A stretch of DNA of 64,000 nt from Kitasatospora sp. DSM 101779. GTDB taxonomy: Bacteria; Actinomycetota; Actinomycetes; Streptomycetales; Streptomycetaceae. The notes under the pieces were generated by a model. It worked only from the letters and a program-made list of their open reading frames with translations, ran no database searches and was not told where the DNA came from. The first letter of the stretch is position 1; every line of letters starts with the position of its first letter. Below, piece after piece: positions 34,843-44,207 of this stretch. Where the stretch lies: contig NZ_JAHTIK010000001.1 of NCBI RefSeq assembly GCF_025655475.1, forward strand, positions 7,814,921 to 7,878,920. Reading direction: 5' to 3'. Made by a program: the position numbers and the translations under genes.

Positions 34843-37800
34843 CTAGCGTTCCTCGACGGCCGAGGGTGTCCGGGTCCGTTCCGCCATGGCCGTCCAGAAG
34901 CGGCCGAGCTCACGGTCGGTCATGCCCTGCCAGCCCGCCCTCCTGCGTCGGAGCGTGCGCCTCCTCAGGAGGGCCTGCTGTTGCCGGCAGAAGGGTTCGC
35001 GCAGCTCCGCGCCCGGCTGCGCCCCCTTCGCGGGGTACGGGCACAGCTCGAACTGGCAGCTGCGCAGGCAGCTCGTCCCCGGTTCGGCCGTCCCGGCCAT
35101 GCCCACCGTGCGCTCGGGACGCAGCGCCGTACGGTCCTTCGTCAGGCAGGGCGGGAGCGTCGTGCGGTTGGTGCGCTCCAGCCGGCTGTCGACCAGCTGC
35201 CCGTCGCGTTCCGTGAGGTTGAGCAGCAACAGGATGTCGGCGAGGAGCTGTTGGGCGCGCGGATGCAGGGTGCTCCACCCCACCGACGGCGGAATCCAGA
35301 GGTTGTGCTTGCGGTAGACCGCGGGATCGGCCGGCTGGGAGCCGATGTTGGCCATGGTCCCCTTCTCGTCGATCCAGATGAACCGCTCGGGACGCCGGGT
35401 CTCCAGGGCGAGCGCCGCGAGGTCCCCGGCCTCGGCGACGAAGGGGTGCAGCCGGGTCCCTCCCCGCACCGTGAGCTCGTCCGCGGGCCTGTCGCCGGGG
35501 GCCTGCTCACTGCCCGCCATGCCGAGCCAGCGCTCCACGGCCTGCAGCGGGTCGGAGCCGGACCGCCGGCCGCTGTCGCCTCCCTCCAGGACCTCGTCGG
35601 TGCTGTCCGGGAGCTCCCACAGGCACAGCGCGTGGATGAGGGTGACCTGGGAGTACCAGTAGCGCGCGTGCGTCAGCATGTGCTCCGCCTGTTCGATCAG
35701 GTACTCCCGGGCCTCGTCGGAGGTCGCGGGGTGCCGGCTCCGGCGGTTCGCCGCACCCTTGAAGCCCTGGGCGAGGGCGATCTCCAGGGAGATGGGCAGG
35801 TCGGCGCGCCCGGTCGCGGGGTTGGGGGCGAGGTGCTGCAGCCAGAGGTCCATGCGTTCCCGTGCCTGGTCGCACCGGTCGCTGCCCACCGAGCCCACGA
35901 TCATCGGAACCAGCCACGCCCTGGTGACGAACTCGCGCCAGATCTCTACGGCCGTCCGGGCGCCCCGCTCGGCGCTGTCCGGGGTGTCGGGAGAGCCGAT
36001 CCGCTTCTCGCGTTCGGCGCTCTCCCTGTTCCGCTGGATCTCCATGGCCGTCCTGTACTGCTCCCAGGGGTCGTAGATCTCGGCCGCGGCCCCTTCCTTC
36101 CGCCGGGGCCACGGGAAGAGCCTGCGCAGTGCGTCGAACGCGTTGTCGCCGCCCGCGCCGATCTCCTGGGCGATGGCCAGCCTGACGGGATAGCTGGGCT
36201 CGACCCAGGTGACCCTCATCAGGTCGCCGTAGGCCGGCTTGGGCCACTTCTCGGGATCTTCCCTGTTCGAGCGGTCGAGCCGGCGTGCCACTTCGCCGAA
36301 CGCGTGCACCAGCCGCAGCTTCGCCTCGTCGAGCGTCCTCGGGTCGCCGTCGACGATCTCCGGCCACCGTTGCAGGATGGTTCCGGCGAGAAGGACATGG
36401 GCCGAATCGTCGGCCTGACAGGTGTCGATCTCCAACGCTGCGGCGAACAGGTCGAGGGCCTTGTCGTCCCGGCGTTGCCGGCCCGCTTCGAGCAGCAGGT
36501 CGACCGTGGCGCGCTTCAGGGTCTCGCCCTTGCGGCGGGAGCGCAGGACCAGGGCGATGAGGAGCTCGCGGCCGGGTTCCTCGAGCGCCCTCTCCAGGAG
36601 CCCCGCGCCGTCCTGCTGGACGACGTCGAGGAAGGCGGACCCCAGATAGGCCTGCAGAATGCTGTGCGGGAACCGCACCTTCCGGCTCTGCGCCTCCACC
36701 AGCCCGAGTTGCTCACCCCGTGCCGCGTACCGGGACAGGGCGGTGCGCCAGCAGGACTCCTCGGCGTCCCCCGGCAGATCCCCGACGCGCTCGCGCAGCG
36801 CGCGGAGGATCGCCCGATAGGGGATCACCGCCGTTCGCGGCTGTCCGCCGTTCCCGTCCGCCCAGCTGATCAGCTCGTCGAACCTGACCTCCAGTCGGTC
36901 GTTGATCAGCCCGATGCAGGCCAGCGCCGAGATCACCGACACCGTTCTCTTCCGCTGCTCGTACGCGATGTCGAAGCGGGCCTGGAGATGGCCGCGGACC
37001 AGCGCCTTCATCCAGGAGTCCAGGAGGCTCAGCCGGATGCAGGTCCGGTCGCCGCCGCGGGTGTTGACGTGGTCCCACTTCTTGCTGCTCTCGAAGTGCT
37101 CCATGAGCTGGTGCTCCCGCAGCTGGCGGGCGATCTGCAGGTAGAGGGGCGACTCCGCGACCGCGGCCGTCTCGACGATCCAGTCCAGCCTGCGGCTGTC
37201 CACGCCGGGTTTGCGGTGCGCCAAGTAGCCGAGTGCGGCCTCCTCGCTGAGCGGTTCGAGGTCGATGACGGCAGCCTGGGTCCCTTCGAGCGCCGAGTGC
37301 GGACGCGAGGCGATCACCAGGGGGAGCTTCTGCTTCTGCGCCCGGCCGATCGCGCGACGGATCAGACTGTCCCGGTTCGCCTGGTCCTCGTCCTCGCAGA
37401 ACGCCTCCTCGAGTCCGTCCGCGATGACCACGGCCTTGTCGTCCATGCAGAGCTGCCGCCACACCCGTTCGGCCTGGGCCCTGGAGATGACGCCCGGGTC
37501 CACCTCGTCGCAGAACCGCCTCTTGGCCAGCTCGCCGAAGTTCAGGTCGGACCCGTCGAGGTCGATACGCCGCAGGTGAAGGGGGACGGGAACGGCGCCG
37601 TTCTCCGCCAGCACCTGGGTCAGCTGTACGAGTACGGCCGTCTTCCCGCTGCCGACGCCGCCGACCAGCACGTACGGCCGGCGTCGGCGCCGGTCCCGCA
37701 GGGCCTGCGCGATGACCGAGCAGAGCTCCTGCCGGCCGACGACCTCGTCGACGATCGTGCCGGCCGTGGGCACCAACTGCCGCGGGTTCCTCCGCGCGGT

Positions 37801-38226
37801 CCGCCCGATCGGCCGGATCGTCTTCCAGCGCCGCACGCCCAGGAATACGGTCGTGCTCAGCGAGAGCACCAGGAAGGGGGTGGTGAAGCTGATGACCACG
37901 CTGCAGGACTGGCCGGTGCTGCGGCAGGTGTTCTCGACGAACCCGGCCCTTCCGCCGATGATCACGCTCACGGCCAGGGCCAGCCAGCCCAGGAGCAGCA
38001 ACGTTCCGATCAACGACAGGGCCTTGAGGTAGTTCCCGGGCGTCCACCTCCCGCGCCATTGCCGAGGAATGGCCACCCGCTGCCGGGTCTCCTTGCGGAC
38101 ACGCCGCATCCGCCACCGTCGGAACACGCGGAATCTCAGCCAGGACAGGAAGCGCCTTCCCCGGACGAAGCGCGGCTCGCTCGGCGCCCTGAACCTCCCC
38201 TCGGGATGCCGGATGACCTGGTTCAT
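34843..38226 (-). CDS. membrane-anchored STAND/NACHT-like NTPase
   Basis: A 1127-residue protein. Residues 1-65 are basic; two membrane helices follow (about 68-91 and 109-130) separated by a short loop with two Cys. Then come a P-loop NTPase (Walker A GGVGSGKT 189-196; Walker B AVVIADGLEE ~265-274; a sensor-like VIASRPHSAL) and a long alpha-helical C-terminal region of about 750 residues. Near the C terminus is a cysteine cluster (C1053, C1057, C1062, C1080) in SCLRSCQFELCPYP and FCRQQQ. This architecture suits STAND signal-transduction ATPases used in bacterial conflict or signalling. It is last in a three-gene operon, 35 bp after the repeat-protein gene. Its ligand and effector are unknown. 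Confidence 0.78.
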   Translation of the reverse strand: MNQVIRHPEGRFRAPSEPRFVRGRRFLSWLRFRVFRRWRMRRVRKETRQRVAIPRQWRGRWTPGNYLKALSLIGTLLLLGWLALAVSVIIGGRAGFVENTCRSTGQSCSVVISFTTPFLVLSLSTTVFLGVRRWKTIRPIGRTARRNPRQLVPTAGTIVDEVVGRQELCSVIAQALRDRRRRRPYVLVGGVGSGKTAVLVQLTQVLAENGAVPVPLHLRRIDLDGSDLNFGELAKRRFCDEVDPGVISRAQAERVWRQLCMDDKAVVIADGLEEAFCEDEDQANRDSLIRRAIGRAQKQKLPLVIASRPHSALEGTQAAVIDLEPLSEEAALGYLAHRKPGVDSRRLDWIVETAAVAESPLYLQIARQLREHQLMEHFESSKKWDHVNTRGGDRTCIRLSLLDSWMKALVRGHLQARFDIAYEQRKRTVSVISALACIGLINDRLEVRFDELISWADGNGGQPRTAVIPYRAILRALRERVGDLPGDAEESCWRTALSRYAARGEQLGLVEAQSRKVRFPHSILQAYLGSAFLDVVQQDGAGLLERALEEPGRELLIALVLRSRRKGETLKRATVDLLLEAGRQRRDDKALDLFAAALEIDTCQADDSAHVLLAGTILQRWPEIVDGDPRTLDEAKLRLVHAFGEVARRLDRSNREDPEKWPKPAYGDLMRVTWVEPSYPVRLAIAQEIGAGGDNAFDALRRLFPWPRRKEGAAAEIYDPWEQYRTAMEIQRNRESAEREKRIGSPDTPDSAERGARTAVEIWREFVTRAWLVPMIVGSVGSDRCDQARERMDLWLQHLAPNPATGRADLPISLEIALAQGFKGAANRRSRHPATSDEAREYLIEQAEHMLTHARYWYSQVTLIHALCLWELPDSTDEVLEGGDSGRRSGSDPLQAVERWLGMAGSEQAPGDRPADELTVRGGTRLHPFVAEAGDLAALALETRRPERFIWIDEKGTMANIGSQPADPAVYRKHNLWIPPSVGWSTLHPRAQQLLADILLLLNLTERDGQLVDSRLERTNRTTLPPCLTKDRTALRPERTVGMAGTAEPGTSCLRSCQFELCPYPAKGAQPGAELREPFCRQQQALLRRRTLRRRRAGWQGMTDRELGRFWTAMAERTRTPSAVEER

Positions 38227-38261
38227 CGGGGTCTTCCCTCACTGGCATCGACAACCGTCCG

Positions 38262-39437
38262 TCAGGACAGCCCGGCGGCGTCGGCGGTGAGAACGGAGCC
38301 GCGGACGGAGGTGTCGCCGTCGGCCGCCAGATTCGTCCAGGACAGGAAGACCTTCTGCGGAGAGCCGTTGCCGAAGACGGCGGCTGCGCTCAGGTCGAGC
38401 CGGTTCTTTGCGGTGCCGGAGCTCACCTGGACCTTGGGACCGATCTCGAGCTCGCTGTCCGAGCACAGCTGTGCCATCACGGTCGGCACGGTGTCGTTGG
38501 TGTCCGCGCTCTTCTCCACCCAGGCGAGGACGAAGCGTCCGCCCGGCAGTGCCGTCAGCGAGGGCGAGGTCCGGTGGAAGTGCTTCGGTGAACCCGCGAA
38601 CGCCCTGGCGATGACGTCACCGTCGCCCGCCGGGTCGAGGATGCTGGCCACGGCGGTGGTCTGGGGGACGCCGAGGTCGCTCGGCACCGTGGCGTTGATG
38701 TGCGCGGCGACGAACCGTCCGTTGTCGAGGGCCGTCAGCACGCTCCGGCCCAGTCGCCCGAATCCCGTGACGTCGGCGTGGATCTCGTCCGTCCGGGGTG
38801 TGCCGTCGGACCCGAAGACCCGGTACCTCAGCCCGCCGCCGCCCACCGCCTCGCCGTCGGTCCAGGCGACCACGAAGTCCCCGGTGCTCAGCACCGTCGC
38901 GGCGGCACCGGTGTGGAAGGCCTCGCTGGTGCTGACGGCGATCTCGGAGCCCTGCCTCTGCCCGTCGGGGCCGAACCGCTGGGCGCGGACCCGTTGCTCT
39001 GGGCTGCCTCCCGTCCAGGTGACCAGGCAGCCGCGGTCGATCATGCGGGTGACCGTCGGCGGCCACGAGGCGTCGATGTCCTCGGTGCTGACCCGCACCG
39101 GCGGTCCTCCCGGGTGGGAACCGGCGAGACGTCGCAGGACCACGTGCGGAGTCGGCGGGGGCAGGTTGAACGGCTGCTCGATCCAGGCCGCGAAGGTCGC
39201 CCCGCCGATGGAGTCCACGAAGGGCCGCTGCCGGTCTGTGTTGTTGCCGGGCGGTGTGTCGCTGACGAGGAACTCCGACCCGAGCGGCGTGCCGGCGGTG
39301 TTGACGTGCCTGCCCTTGATGCCGGCATCGGCGCCGTCCGCCCACACGGCCGCGAACAACTCGCTGCCGAGCAGCGCGTCGGCGCAGGGCTGCGACTGGC
39401 TTCCGCTGACGGACGTGTTCACGGCGAAGTCACCCAT
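38262..39437 (-). CDS. beta-propeller-like repeat protein, unrecognised
   Basis: A 391-residue protein without signal peptide. It carries repeated modules of the form GxFVxAWxxG...RxRxFGxDG (for example TGDFVVAWTDG, GRFVLAWVEK, LRYRVFGSDGT, RVRAQRFGPDG), about seven of them, consistent with a beta-propeller or repeat-strand fold. Middle gene of the operon: 50 bp after the CxxC-module gene, 35 bp before the STAND NTPase. It could be the recognition or scaffold partner of the NTPase (inference). Confidence 0.6.
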   Translation of the reverse strand: MGDFAVNTSVSGSQSQPCADALLGSELFAAVWADGADAGIKGRHVNTAGTPLGSEFLVSDTPPGNNTDRQRPFVDSIGGATFAAWIEQPFNLPPPTPHVVLRRLAGSHPGGPPVRVSTEDIDASWPPTVTRMIDRGCLVTWTGGSPEQRVRAQRFGPDGQRQGSEIAVSTSEAFHTGAAATVLSTGDFVVAWTDGEAVGGGGLRYRVFGSDGTPRTDEIHADVTGFGRLGRSVLTALDNGRFVAAHINATVPSDLGVPQTTAVASILDPAGDGDVIARAFAGSPKHFHRTSPSLTALPGGRFVLAWVEKSADTNDTVPTVMAQLCSDSELEIGPKVQVSSGTAKNRLDLSAAAVFGNGSPQKVFLSWTNLAADGDTSVRGSVLTADAAGLS

Positions 39438-39487
39438 GATCGTTCTCCCAGACGGTGGGCTGCGGCGGGCGTGTTCGCGCGCCCGGC

Positions 39488-40003
39488 CTACAGCCAGAAT
39501 TCGACCCCGAACTCCACACTGACCGCGTGGTGGGTGGTGTCGGCCGGACAGGCGCCGTCGAAGTCGCCGTCACCGGCGAAGAACAGGACGCCGCACTTGC
39601 CGCAGACCTTCCAACCGGACTTGAAATGCTCGAAGGGACCCCAGCTGGTGGGAAGTTGGTAGGCGGTGCCGGCGGTGTGCGTACCCGAGGCCGTGCAGTG
39701 GTTGCCGCCGGCCTCCGTGGTGAACATGGCCTCGCACCGGGTGCAGTGGTTGAACCCTTCCGTCCAGCCGCTGACGACGGTGCCGTCCCCCCGGGTCGAG
39801 GGATCCTCGGTCATCTCGAACGCCCAGTCGCTGTTCGGAATGTGACGGCCGATGAACTCGGGTGGCGTGCCGGGCAGGGGATCGGCGGTGCAGGAGCCGT
39901 TGGGGGCGGGGTCGTACGGAGGCGGATCGTTCGGGGGTGGCCAGCCGCTGTAGAAGAGCGAGAGGCAGTTGTGGCATCCGGTCCAGCCGAAACGTGTGGG
40001 CAT
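39488..40003 (-). CDS. triplicated CxxC-module protein
   Basis: A 171-residue protein made of three related modules: FGWTGCHNCLSLFYSGWPPP...GSC, GFNHCTRCEAMFTTEAGGNHC and GWKVCGKCGVLFFAGDGDFD...AC. Each has C-x2-C, an aromatic-rich strand, and a third Cys (and usually His) about 15 residues on, so three small zinc-binding modules are likely. Similar 'W.C.KC..LFF.G...G.CPAG..H' modules are, from memory, known in tandem in large actinobacterial and myxobacterial proteins. First gene of the STAND operon; ATG at 40003. Confidence 0.62.
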   Translation of the reverse strand: MPTRFGWTGCHNCLSLFYSGWPPPNDPPPYDPAPNGSCTADPLPGTPPEFIGRHIPNSDWAFEMTEDPSTRGDGTVVSGWTEGFNHCTRCEAMFTTEAGGNHCTASGTHTAGTAYQLPTSWGPFEHFKSGWKVCGKCGVLFFAGDGDFDGACPADTTHHAVSVEFGVEFWL

Positions 40004-40020
40004 CGTGCGTCCTGTGACTC

Positions 40021-40047
40021 CTCGCGACGCTCCGCGGAGGCCGCGAG
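40021..40047. promoter_or_regulatory. nested dyad upstream of STAND operon
   Basis: CTCGCG at 40021-40026 pairs with CGCGAG at 40042-40047, enclosing the perfect palindrome CTCCGCGGAG (40030-40039). It lies 18-44 bp upstream of the first start codon of the operon and could be an operator or leader structure. Confidence 0.45.
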
Positions 40048-40311
40048 CCGGTGGGAGGTTGTCCGTGGGGGTCCGGTTCCAACGTAACGCCGCACGAACG
40101 GTGCAGGCATGTGGATCAAGCGGTGACCGTGAGGCGGCGACCGGCCGCCCGGCCGAACCGGTGCACCCGGACTGCCGCTGTCCGGCGTCGTCCTGACCGG
40201 CCGGCAGATCGGGCACCGACCGGCAGATCCGCGCGGCTCGGCGCGGGCCGAGGCGCGTGGCCGAGGCGCGTGGCCGGGGCGGGTGGCGTCCCGACAGCAA
40301 CGCCCCGCGCG

Positions 40312-40761
40312 TCAGGCATCGTCGTCCCAGCTCGCTCCCGCTCCGGGCGGCGGGGGTTGGGGAGGGTGGGGGAGGACCTGGAGACGGGCGCGGTGGACGG
40401 CGACGTGGAGGCCGCTGGGGGCGACGACACCGCAGTACGGGTCAGCCTCGACCAGCAGGACGAGGGCCGTTCCGATGGGCAGGATGCCGTCGGGCGGCCC
40501 CTCGGGCCGGTGGTGGTCGTACCAGGAGGGCTGGTCGGCGTCGAGCGTGTGGGTGAAGCGGTTGGGCGGGGGACGCGCCACCTTGTCCCTGGGGACCACG
40601 GACCGGCTGCCGAGGACGGAGACCTCGGGACGCCGGACGGTGCAGGGCTGCTCCCGCGGGCGCGGTCGGTCATCGTCCGCCGTGTAGGGGGAGGTGGTGC
40701 CGGTGAGACGTGCGGCGGCCGCGCGGTCTGCGCCCGCGATGTGGCTCTCGAAGGCGTTCAT
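40312..40761 (-). CDS. hypothetical protein, unrecognised
   Basis: A 149-residue protein starting MNAFESHIAGADRAAAARLT. The C-terminal half (FTHTLDADQPSWYDHHRPEG; PIGTALVLLVEADPYCGVVA) looks folded and beta-rich, with several His that could bind metal; the first half is charged. Good codon bias. No family recognised. It could have been read with the STAND operon but faces the same way with its own start region 309 bp upstream. Confidence 0.5.
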   Translation of the reverse strand: MNAFESHIAGADRAAAARLTGTTSPYTADDDRPRPREQPCTVRRPEVSVLGSRSVVPRDKVARPPPNRFTHTLDADQPSWYDHHRPEGPPDGILPIGTALVLLVEADPYCGVVAPSGLHVAVHRARLQVLPHPPQPPPPGAGASWDDDA

Positions 40762-41594
40762 GGCGTTCCCGCCCTTTCGTGGGAGGGCTCGTGCGGAGGT
40801 CCGGTGGATCGGGTCCGGTGTGCGTACGGCGGAGACGACGCGGTTCCGCCGCACCGGCCCGGCCGCCTGCCGTTGGCCGGACGCGGTGGACGGCGTCCGG
40901 TGGAGGGCCTCCGGTCGGGTCGGGAGGTCGGCGGGTGGGGTGTCGGGCGGGTGGGGTCTCGGTGCGGGGCGTCGGACGGCGGTCCAGGAGGACCGCGCGG
41001 TGCCGCCCGCCGGGGTGCGGCTCGCGTTCAGGCCCCGTCCCTTCGATCGTCCCGCGCTCCTTCCGGTGCGGCATCTCGGCTCCGGGCCCGCTCCGGAGGT
41101 CCGCGGTACCGGCACGTTCGGAGCTGGTGGCGTCTGTTGGCTCGTGCGGTGACGCTGCGGATCCGGGCCGCCGTGGCGGGCGATGACGATGGGTCACGGC
41201 CACGCCCGGCCCCGGCCGCCGCGATCCGCGAGCCCCCGGCCCGACACGGAACACAGCGCGGCCCGGCGGCGGAGCCGATCACTCAGCGGAGCGCCCCGTC
41301 GATGGGTGCCGGTGACAACGGGTCATGGCGGCCGGATGGTCGCCACCCGCAGACGCCGGATGGTCGGCTTTGGTCGCTTGCCCGGACGGCCCGGCATCAG
41401 GGCGATCAGCTCGCGCGAAAGCGGGCGGGGCCAGGCGCACCAACGGTTCGTTCGGCGCCGCGCCGCGCCGGTCTCGAACCGGGGCAGGCAGGCAGGCCGT
41501 ACGGCCCGGTGCCCCGCCGATTGATCCGCACCCGCGCAGAATGGGGACGAACGGTGCAGGAGGCAGCAGAGCGCGAGCACAGGGAGGTGTCCTG
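40762..41594. other. long gene-free, very G+C-rich stretch
   Basis: About 830 bp with open frames on several strands but none with biased codons, a start signal or a recognisable domain. It contains a 12-bp direct repeat, GCCGGATGGTCG, around 41,331-41,368. The promoter of the SDR gene presumably lies at its right end. Confidence 0.4.
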
Positions 41595-42320
41595 GTGAGC
41601 CGCATTCTGGTGACCGGGTCCACGGAGGGCCTGGGCCGGGCCGCCGCGGAGGCACTGCAGTCGGCCGGCCACCGGGTCGTCGTGCATGCCCGCAGCCCCG
41701 GGCGGGCAACTGCCCTGCGGCCGTTGCTCGACCGCGGAGCGGACGCCGTCACCGGCGACCTCACGGACCGTGACGCCGTACGGCGGATCGCCGCCGAGCT
41801 GAACGACGCCGACCCGCTCGACGCGGTCATCCACAACGCAGGCGTATGGCGCGGCCCGGCCGTCATGCCGGTCAACATCATCGCCCCGTACCTGCTCACG
41901 GCCCTGCTGCCGGCACCGCGCCGACTGGTGTACCTGAGCAGCGGCTCGCACTTCGGCGGGCAACCGACGGTGCAGGGAGTCGACTGGCTCGGCGGGAGCG
42001 CGGGCTCCTACGCGGACAGCAAGCCGTTCGTCACCGCGCTCGCCGCCGCGGTGGCCCGGCTGCGCCCCGGCGTGCGGAGCAACGCCGTCGACCCGGGATG
42101 GGTGCCGACCAGGATGGGCGGCCCGGGAGCCCCGGACGATCTCGAACTCGGGCACCTGACCCAGGAATGGCTGGCCACCAGCGACGAACCCGAGGCCCTG
42201 ACCACCGGCGGGTACTGGTACCACCGCGAGCTCAGGCCGCCGCACCCCGCCGTCCACGACGAGGCGTTCCAGGACCGTCTGCTCGCGGCACTGGCCGAGG
42301 AGACCGGCACCGCTCTGTGA
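41595..42320 (+). CDS. short-chain dehydrogenase/reductase
   Basis: A 241-residue SDR with SRILVTGSTEGLGRAAAEAL (TGxxxGxG), DAVIHNAGVW, LVYLSSGSHF (Ser), and GSYADSKPFVTALAAAVARL carrying the catalytic Tyr-x-x-x-Lys. NAD(P)-dependent; substrate unknown. GTG start behind AGGGAGGTGT. The C-terminal WLATSDEPEALTTGGYWYHR block is typical of plant-like/retinol-type SDRs in Streptomyces. Followed by a GGCGGGC hairpin. Confidence 0.9.
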   Translation: MSRILVTGSTEGLGRAAAEALQSAGHRVVVHARSPGRATALRPLLDRGADAVTGDLTDRDAVRRIAAELNDADPLDAVIHNAGVWRGPAVMPVNIIAPYLLTALLPAPRRLVYLSSGSHFGGQPTVQGVDWLGGSAGSYADSKPFVTALAAAVARLRPGVRSNAVDPGWVPTRMGGPGAPDDLELGHLTQEWLATSDEPEALTTGGYWYHRELRPPHPAVHDEAFQDRLLAALAEETGTAL

Positions 42321-42390
42321 ACGGCGGTGTGCGAGCGGTGACACCGGGGTCGAGGCGGATGCCGCACCAACCCCGGCGGCCGGGCTGCCG

Positions 42391-42412
42391 GGCGGGCGGC
42401 GGTCTGCCCGCC
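42391..42412. terminator. hairpin after SDR gene
   Basis: GGCGGGC at 42391-42397 pairs with GCCCGCC at 42406-42412 around an 8-nt loop, 70 bp after the SDR stop and before the RNA phosphodiesterase gene. Probable terminator. Confidence 0.55.
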
Positions 42413-42447
42413 TGCCGGGAAAGTCGGTGAGGTGCTAGAAATCCCTG

Positions 42448-43110
42448 GTGGACGTTCCCCCTGAGCCCTCGACCCTGCGCGTCTTCGTCGCGCTGGCTCC
42501 GCCCGACGAGGCCAAGGAGGAGCTGGCCCGGGCCCTGCAGCCCGCCTACGCCCTGTATCCGCGGCTGCGGTGGAACCGGATCGAGGACTGGCACATCACC
42601 CTGGCCTTCCTCGGTGAACTGCCAGCCACGACAGTGCCGTTGCTGCGGTCGGCGCTGGCCGGCCGGGCGGCGTCGCACCCCGCGCTGCAGCTGGGCCTGC
42701 GCGGGGGCGGCCACTTCGACGAACGGCTGCTGTGGAGCGGGATCGACGGCGACCTGGAGGGACTGCACCTGCTCGCCTCCGACGTCCGGGAGCTGGTCCG
42801 ATCCTGCGGCATCGATTTCAGGGAGCGCCCGCTGCACCCCCATCTGACACTGGCGCGGTCCCGTCGCGACGATCCCACCAGCGTGCCGCGGGCCGCGGCC
42901 GGGCTCGCCGGGTTCGTGGGCCGGCCGTGGCGGGCCGAGCGTCTCCACCTGGTCGGCGGCACCATCGGCCGTGGGCTCGGGCCGATCCGTTACCGCGACA
43001 TCGAGGCATGGCGATTCGGCGCCGCCGTCCGGGCCGGGGGCAACGGCGATCCCGCAGAGCCGCAAGAACGGTCAGGATTGGAGAAGCCTCGGCGGCCGCG
43101 CACCACCTAG
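42448..43110 (+). CDS. thpR: RNA 2',3'-cyclic phosphodiesterase (2H family)
   Basis: A 220-residue 2H phosphoesterase: LRVFVALAPPDEAKEELARA start, first H-x-T motif DWHITLAFLGEL (~50), second HPHLTLARSR (~132), both catalytic histidines present. It opens 2',3'-cyclic phosphates on RNA (old name 2'-5' RNA ligase, LigT/ThpR). The GTG at 42448 is the most upstream sensible start. The IS element at 43110 is inserted inside its TAG stop: TA is the target duplication and the G comes from the IS end, so the stop is kept and the protein unaltered. Confidence 0.88.
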   Translation: MDVPPEPSTLRVFVALAPPDEAKEELARALQPAYALYPRLRWNRIEDWHITLAFLGELPATTVPLLRSALAGRAASHPALQLGLRGGGHFDERLLWSGIDGDLEGLHLLASDVRELVRSCGIDFRERPLHPHLTLARSRRDDPTSVPRAAAGLAGFVGRPWRAERLHLVGGTIGRGLGPIRYRDIEAWRFGAAVRAGGNGDPAEPQERSGLEKPRRPRTT

Positions 43111-44207
43111 GGCCCGTATCGGGTTGTGATCAATATGCGGGTTTCGCCCTCGTGGTCGCGCCCGATCCGATAGATCATGCTGTGTGACGCGAGTGCAACT
43201 GACTGACGCCGAATGGGAGTTCATCGGGCCGTACCTGCCGATCGGTGAGTACGGCCCGTACCCCGAGCGGCTGCGCCGGCAGTTCGAGGGCGTGATCTGG
43301 CGGTTTCGGACGGGCGGCCAGTGGCGGGAGATGCCGAGCGAGTTCGGGGCCTGGTCGACGGTCCACAACCGCTTCCGGCAGTGGAGGGACGCCGGGGTCT
43401 TCGAGGCCCTGCTGGAGGGCGCGATCGCGGAGGCCGCCAAGCGGGGTGAGGTGGACTTGTCGCTGGTCAGCGTGGATTCCACCACCGTCCGGGCCCACCA
43501 CGACGCCGCCGGGATGCACCTCGACCCCGACACGCTCGCCGACCTGGAGAAGGCGGCCGAGGAGGCGGAGAAGGCCCGGCAAAAGGGGGCGGCCCGAAGG
43601 AACAAGACGGGCAGGACACCGCAGACGACCCGGGACGGGACGAGCGGCGACGTGTCCGACGCAGACGCAAGATCCGCCTGAAGGCAGCCCTGCTCGGACG
43701 GTCCAGAGGCGGGCAGACCAGCAAAGTCCACATCGCCGGCGAGCGCAAGTGTCGCCCGCTGGCATTCGTCCTGAGCGAGGGGCAGGCCGCCGACAGTCCG
43801 CAGTTCATCCCCGTGCTGGCGAAGGTCCGGGTTCGCGGGCCCGTCGGCCGCCCCCGTACCCGGCCCGACGCGGTCGCCGGCGACAAGGCGTACTCGTCCC
43901 GCGGCAACCGTGTTCACCTGCGCGAACGGCACATCAAGGCCGTCATCCCGGAGAAGCGGGACCAGGCCGCCCATCGAAAGAAGAAGGGCAGCAGGGGCGG
44001 CCGGCCCGTTGCCCACGACGCCGAGCTCTACAAGGAGCGGAACACCGTCGAGCGCCTGATCAACAGGCTGAAGGCCTGGCGGGGCATCGCCACCCGGTTC
44101 GACAAGACACCCGAGAGCTACCTCGCCGGCCTCCACCTCCGTGCATCGATGATCTGGATCAAGAGCCTCACCAAGACCGCCCCTTGATCACGACCAAATA
44201 CGCTCCC
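43110..44207. mobile_element. IS5-family (IS427-like) insertion sequence
   Basis: A 1098-bp element. The left end GGGCCCGTATCGGGTTGTGA and right end (reverse complement) GGGAGCGTATTTGGTCGTGA are imperfect inverted repeats (~24 bp, about five mismatches), both continuing TCAA. TA on each side (43108-43109 and 44208-44209) is the target-site duplication. It carries a two-frame transposase. Confidence 0.92.
43184..44187 (+). CDS. IS5/IS427-type transposase made by -1 frameshift
   Basis: Frame A (43184-43681, 165 codons) carries TDAEWEFIGPYLP, IWRFRTGGQWREMPSEFGAW and the first DDE Asp in SLVSVDSTTVRAHHDAAG. Frame B, one base back, continues IRLKAALLGRSRGGQTSKVH, ADSPQFIPVLAKVR, the second Asp in DAVAGDKAYSSRGNR and the Glu block ELYKERNTVERLINRLKAWR, ending 44187. 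The slippery heptamer A AAG GGG at 43582-43588 in frame A is the canonical X XXY YYZ site for a -1 shift. The product is about 335 residues, normal for IS427 transposases. The 40-residue charged linker around the slip is unusual. Confidence 0.88.

Noticed and set aside
34825..39522. Plus-strand open frame of 1565 codons
   Set aside because: Antisense shadow of the STAND NTPase operon; length is a by-product of high G+C and the minus-strand codon bias.
41183..41524. Plus-strand 113-codon frame before the SDR gene
   Set aside because: Very Arg-rich, no codon bias, no ribosome-binding site; probably chance.
43184..44187. Two separate transposase genes or a pseudogene
   Set aside because: Exact -1 relation, a canonical slippery heptamer and intact DDE residues in both parts fit programmed frameshifting, as known for IS427-group elements.
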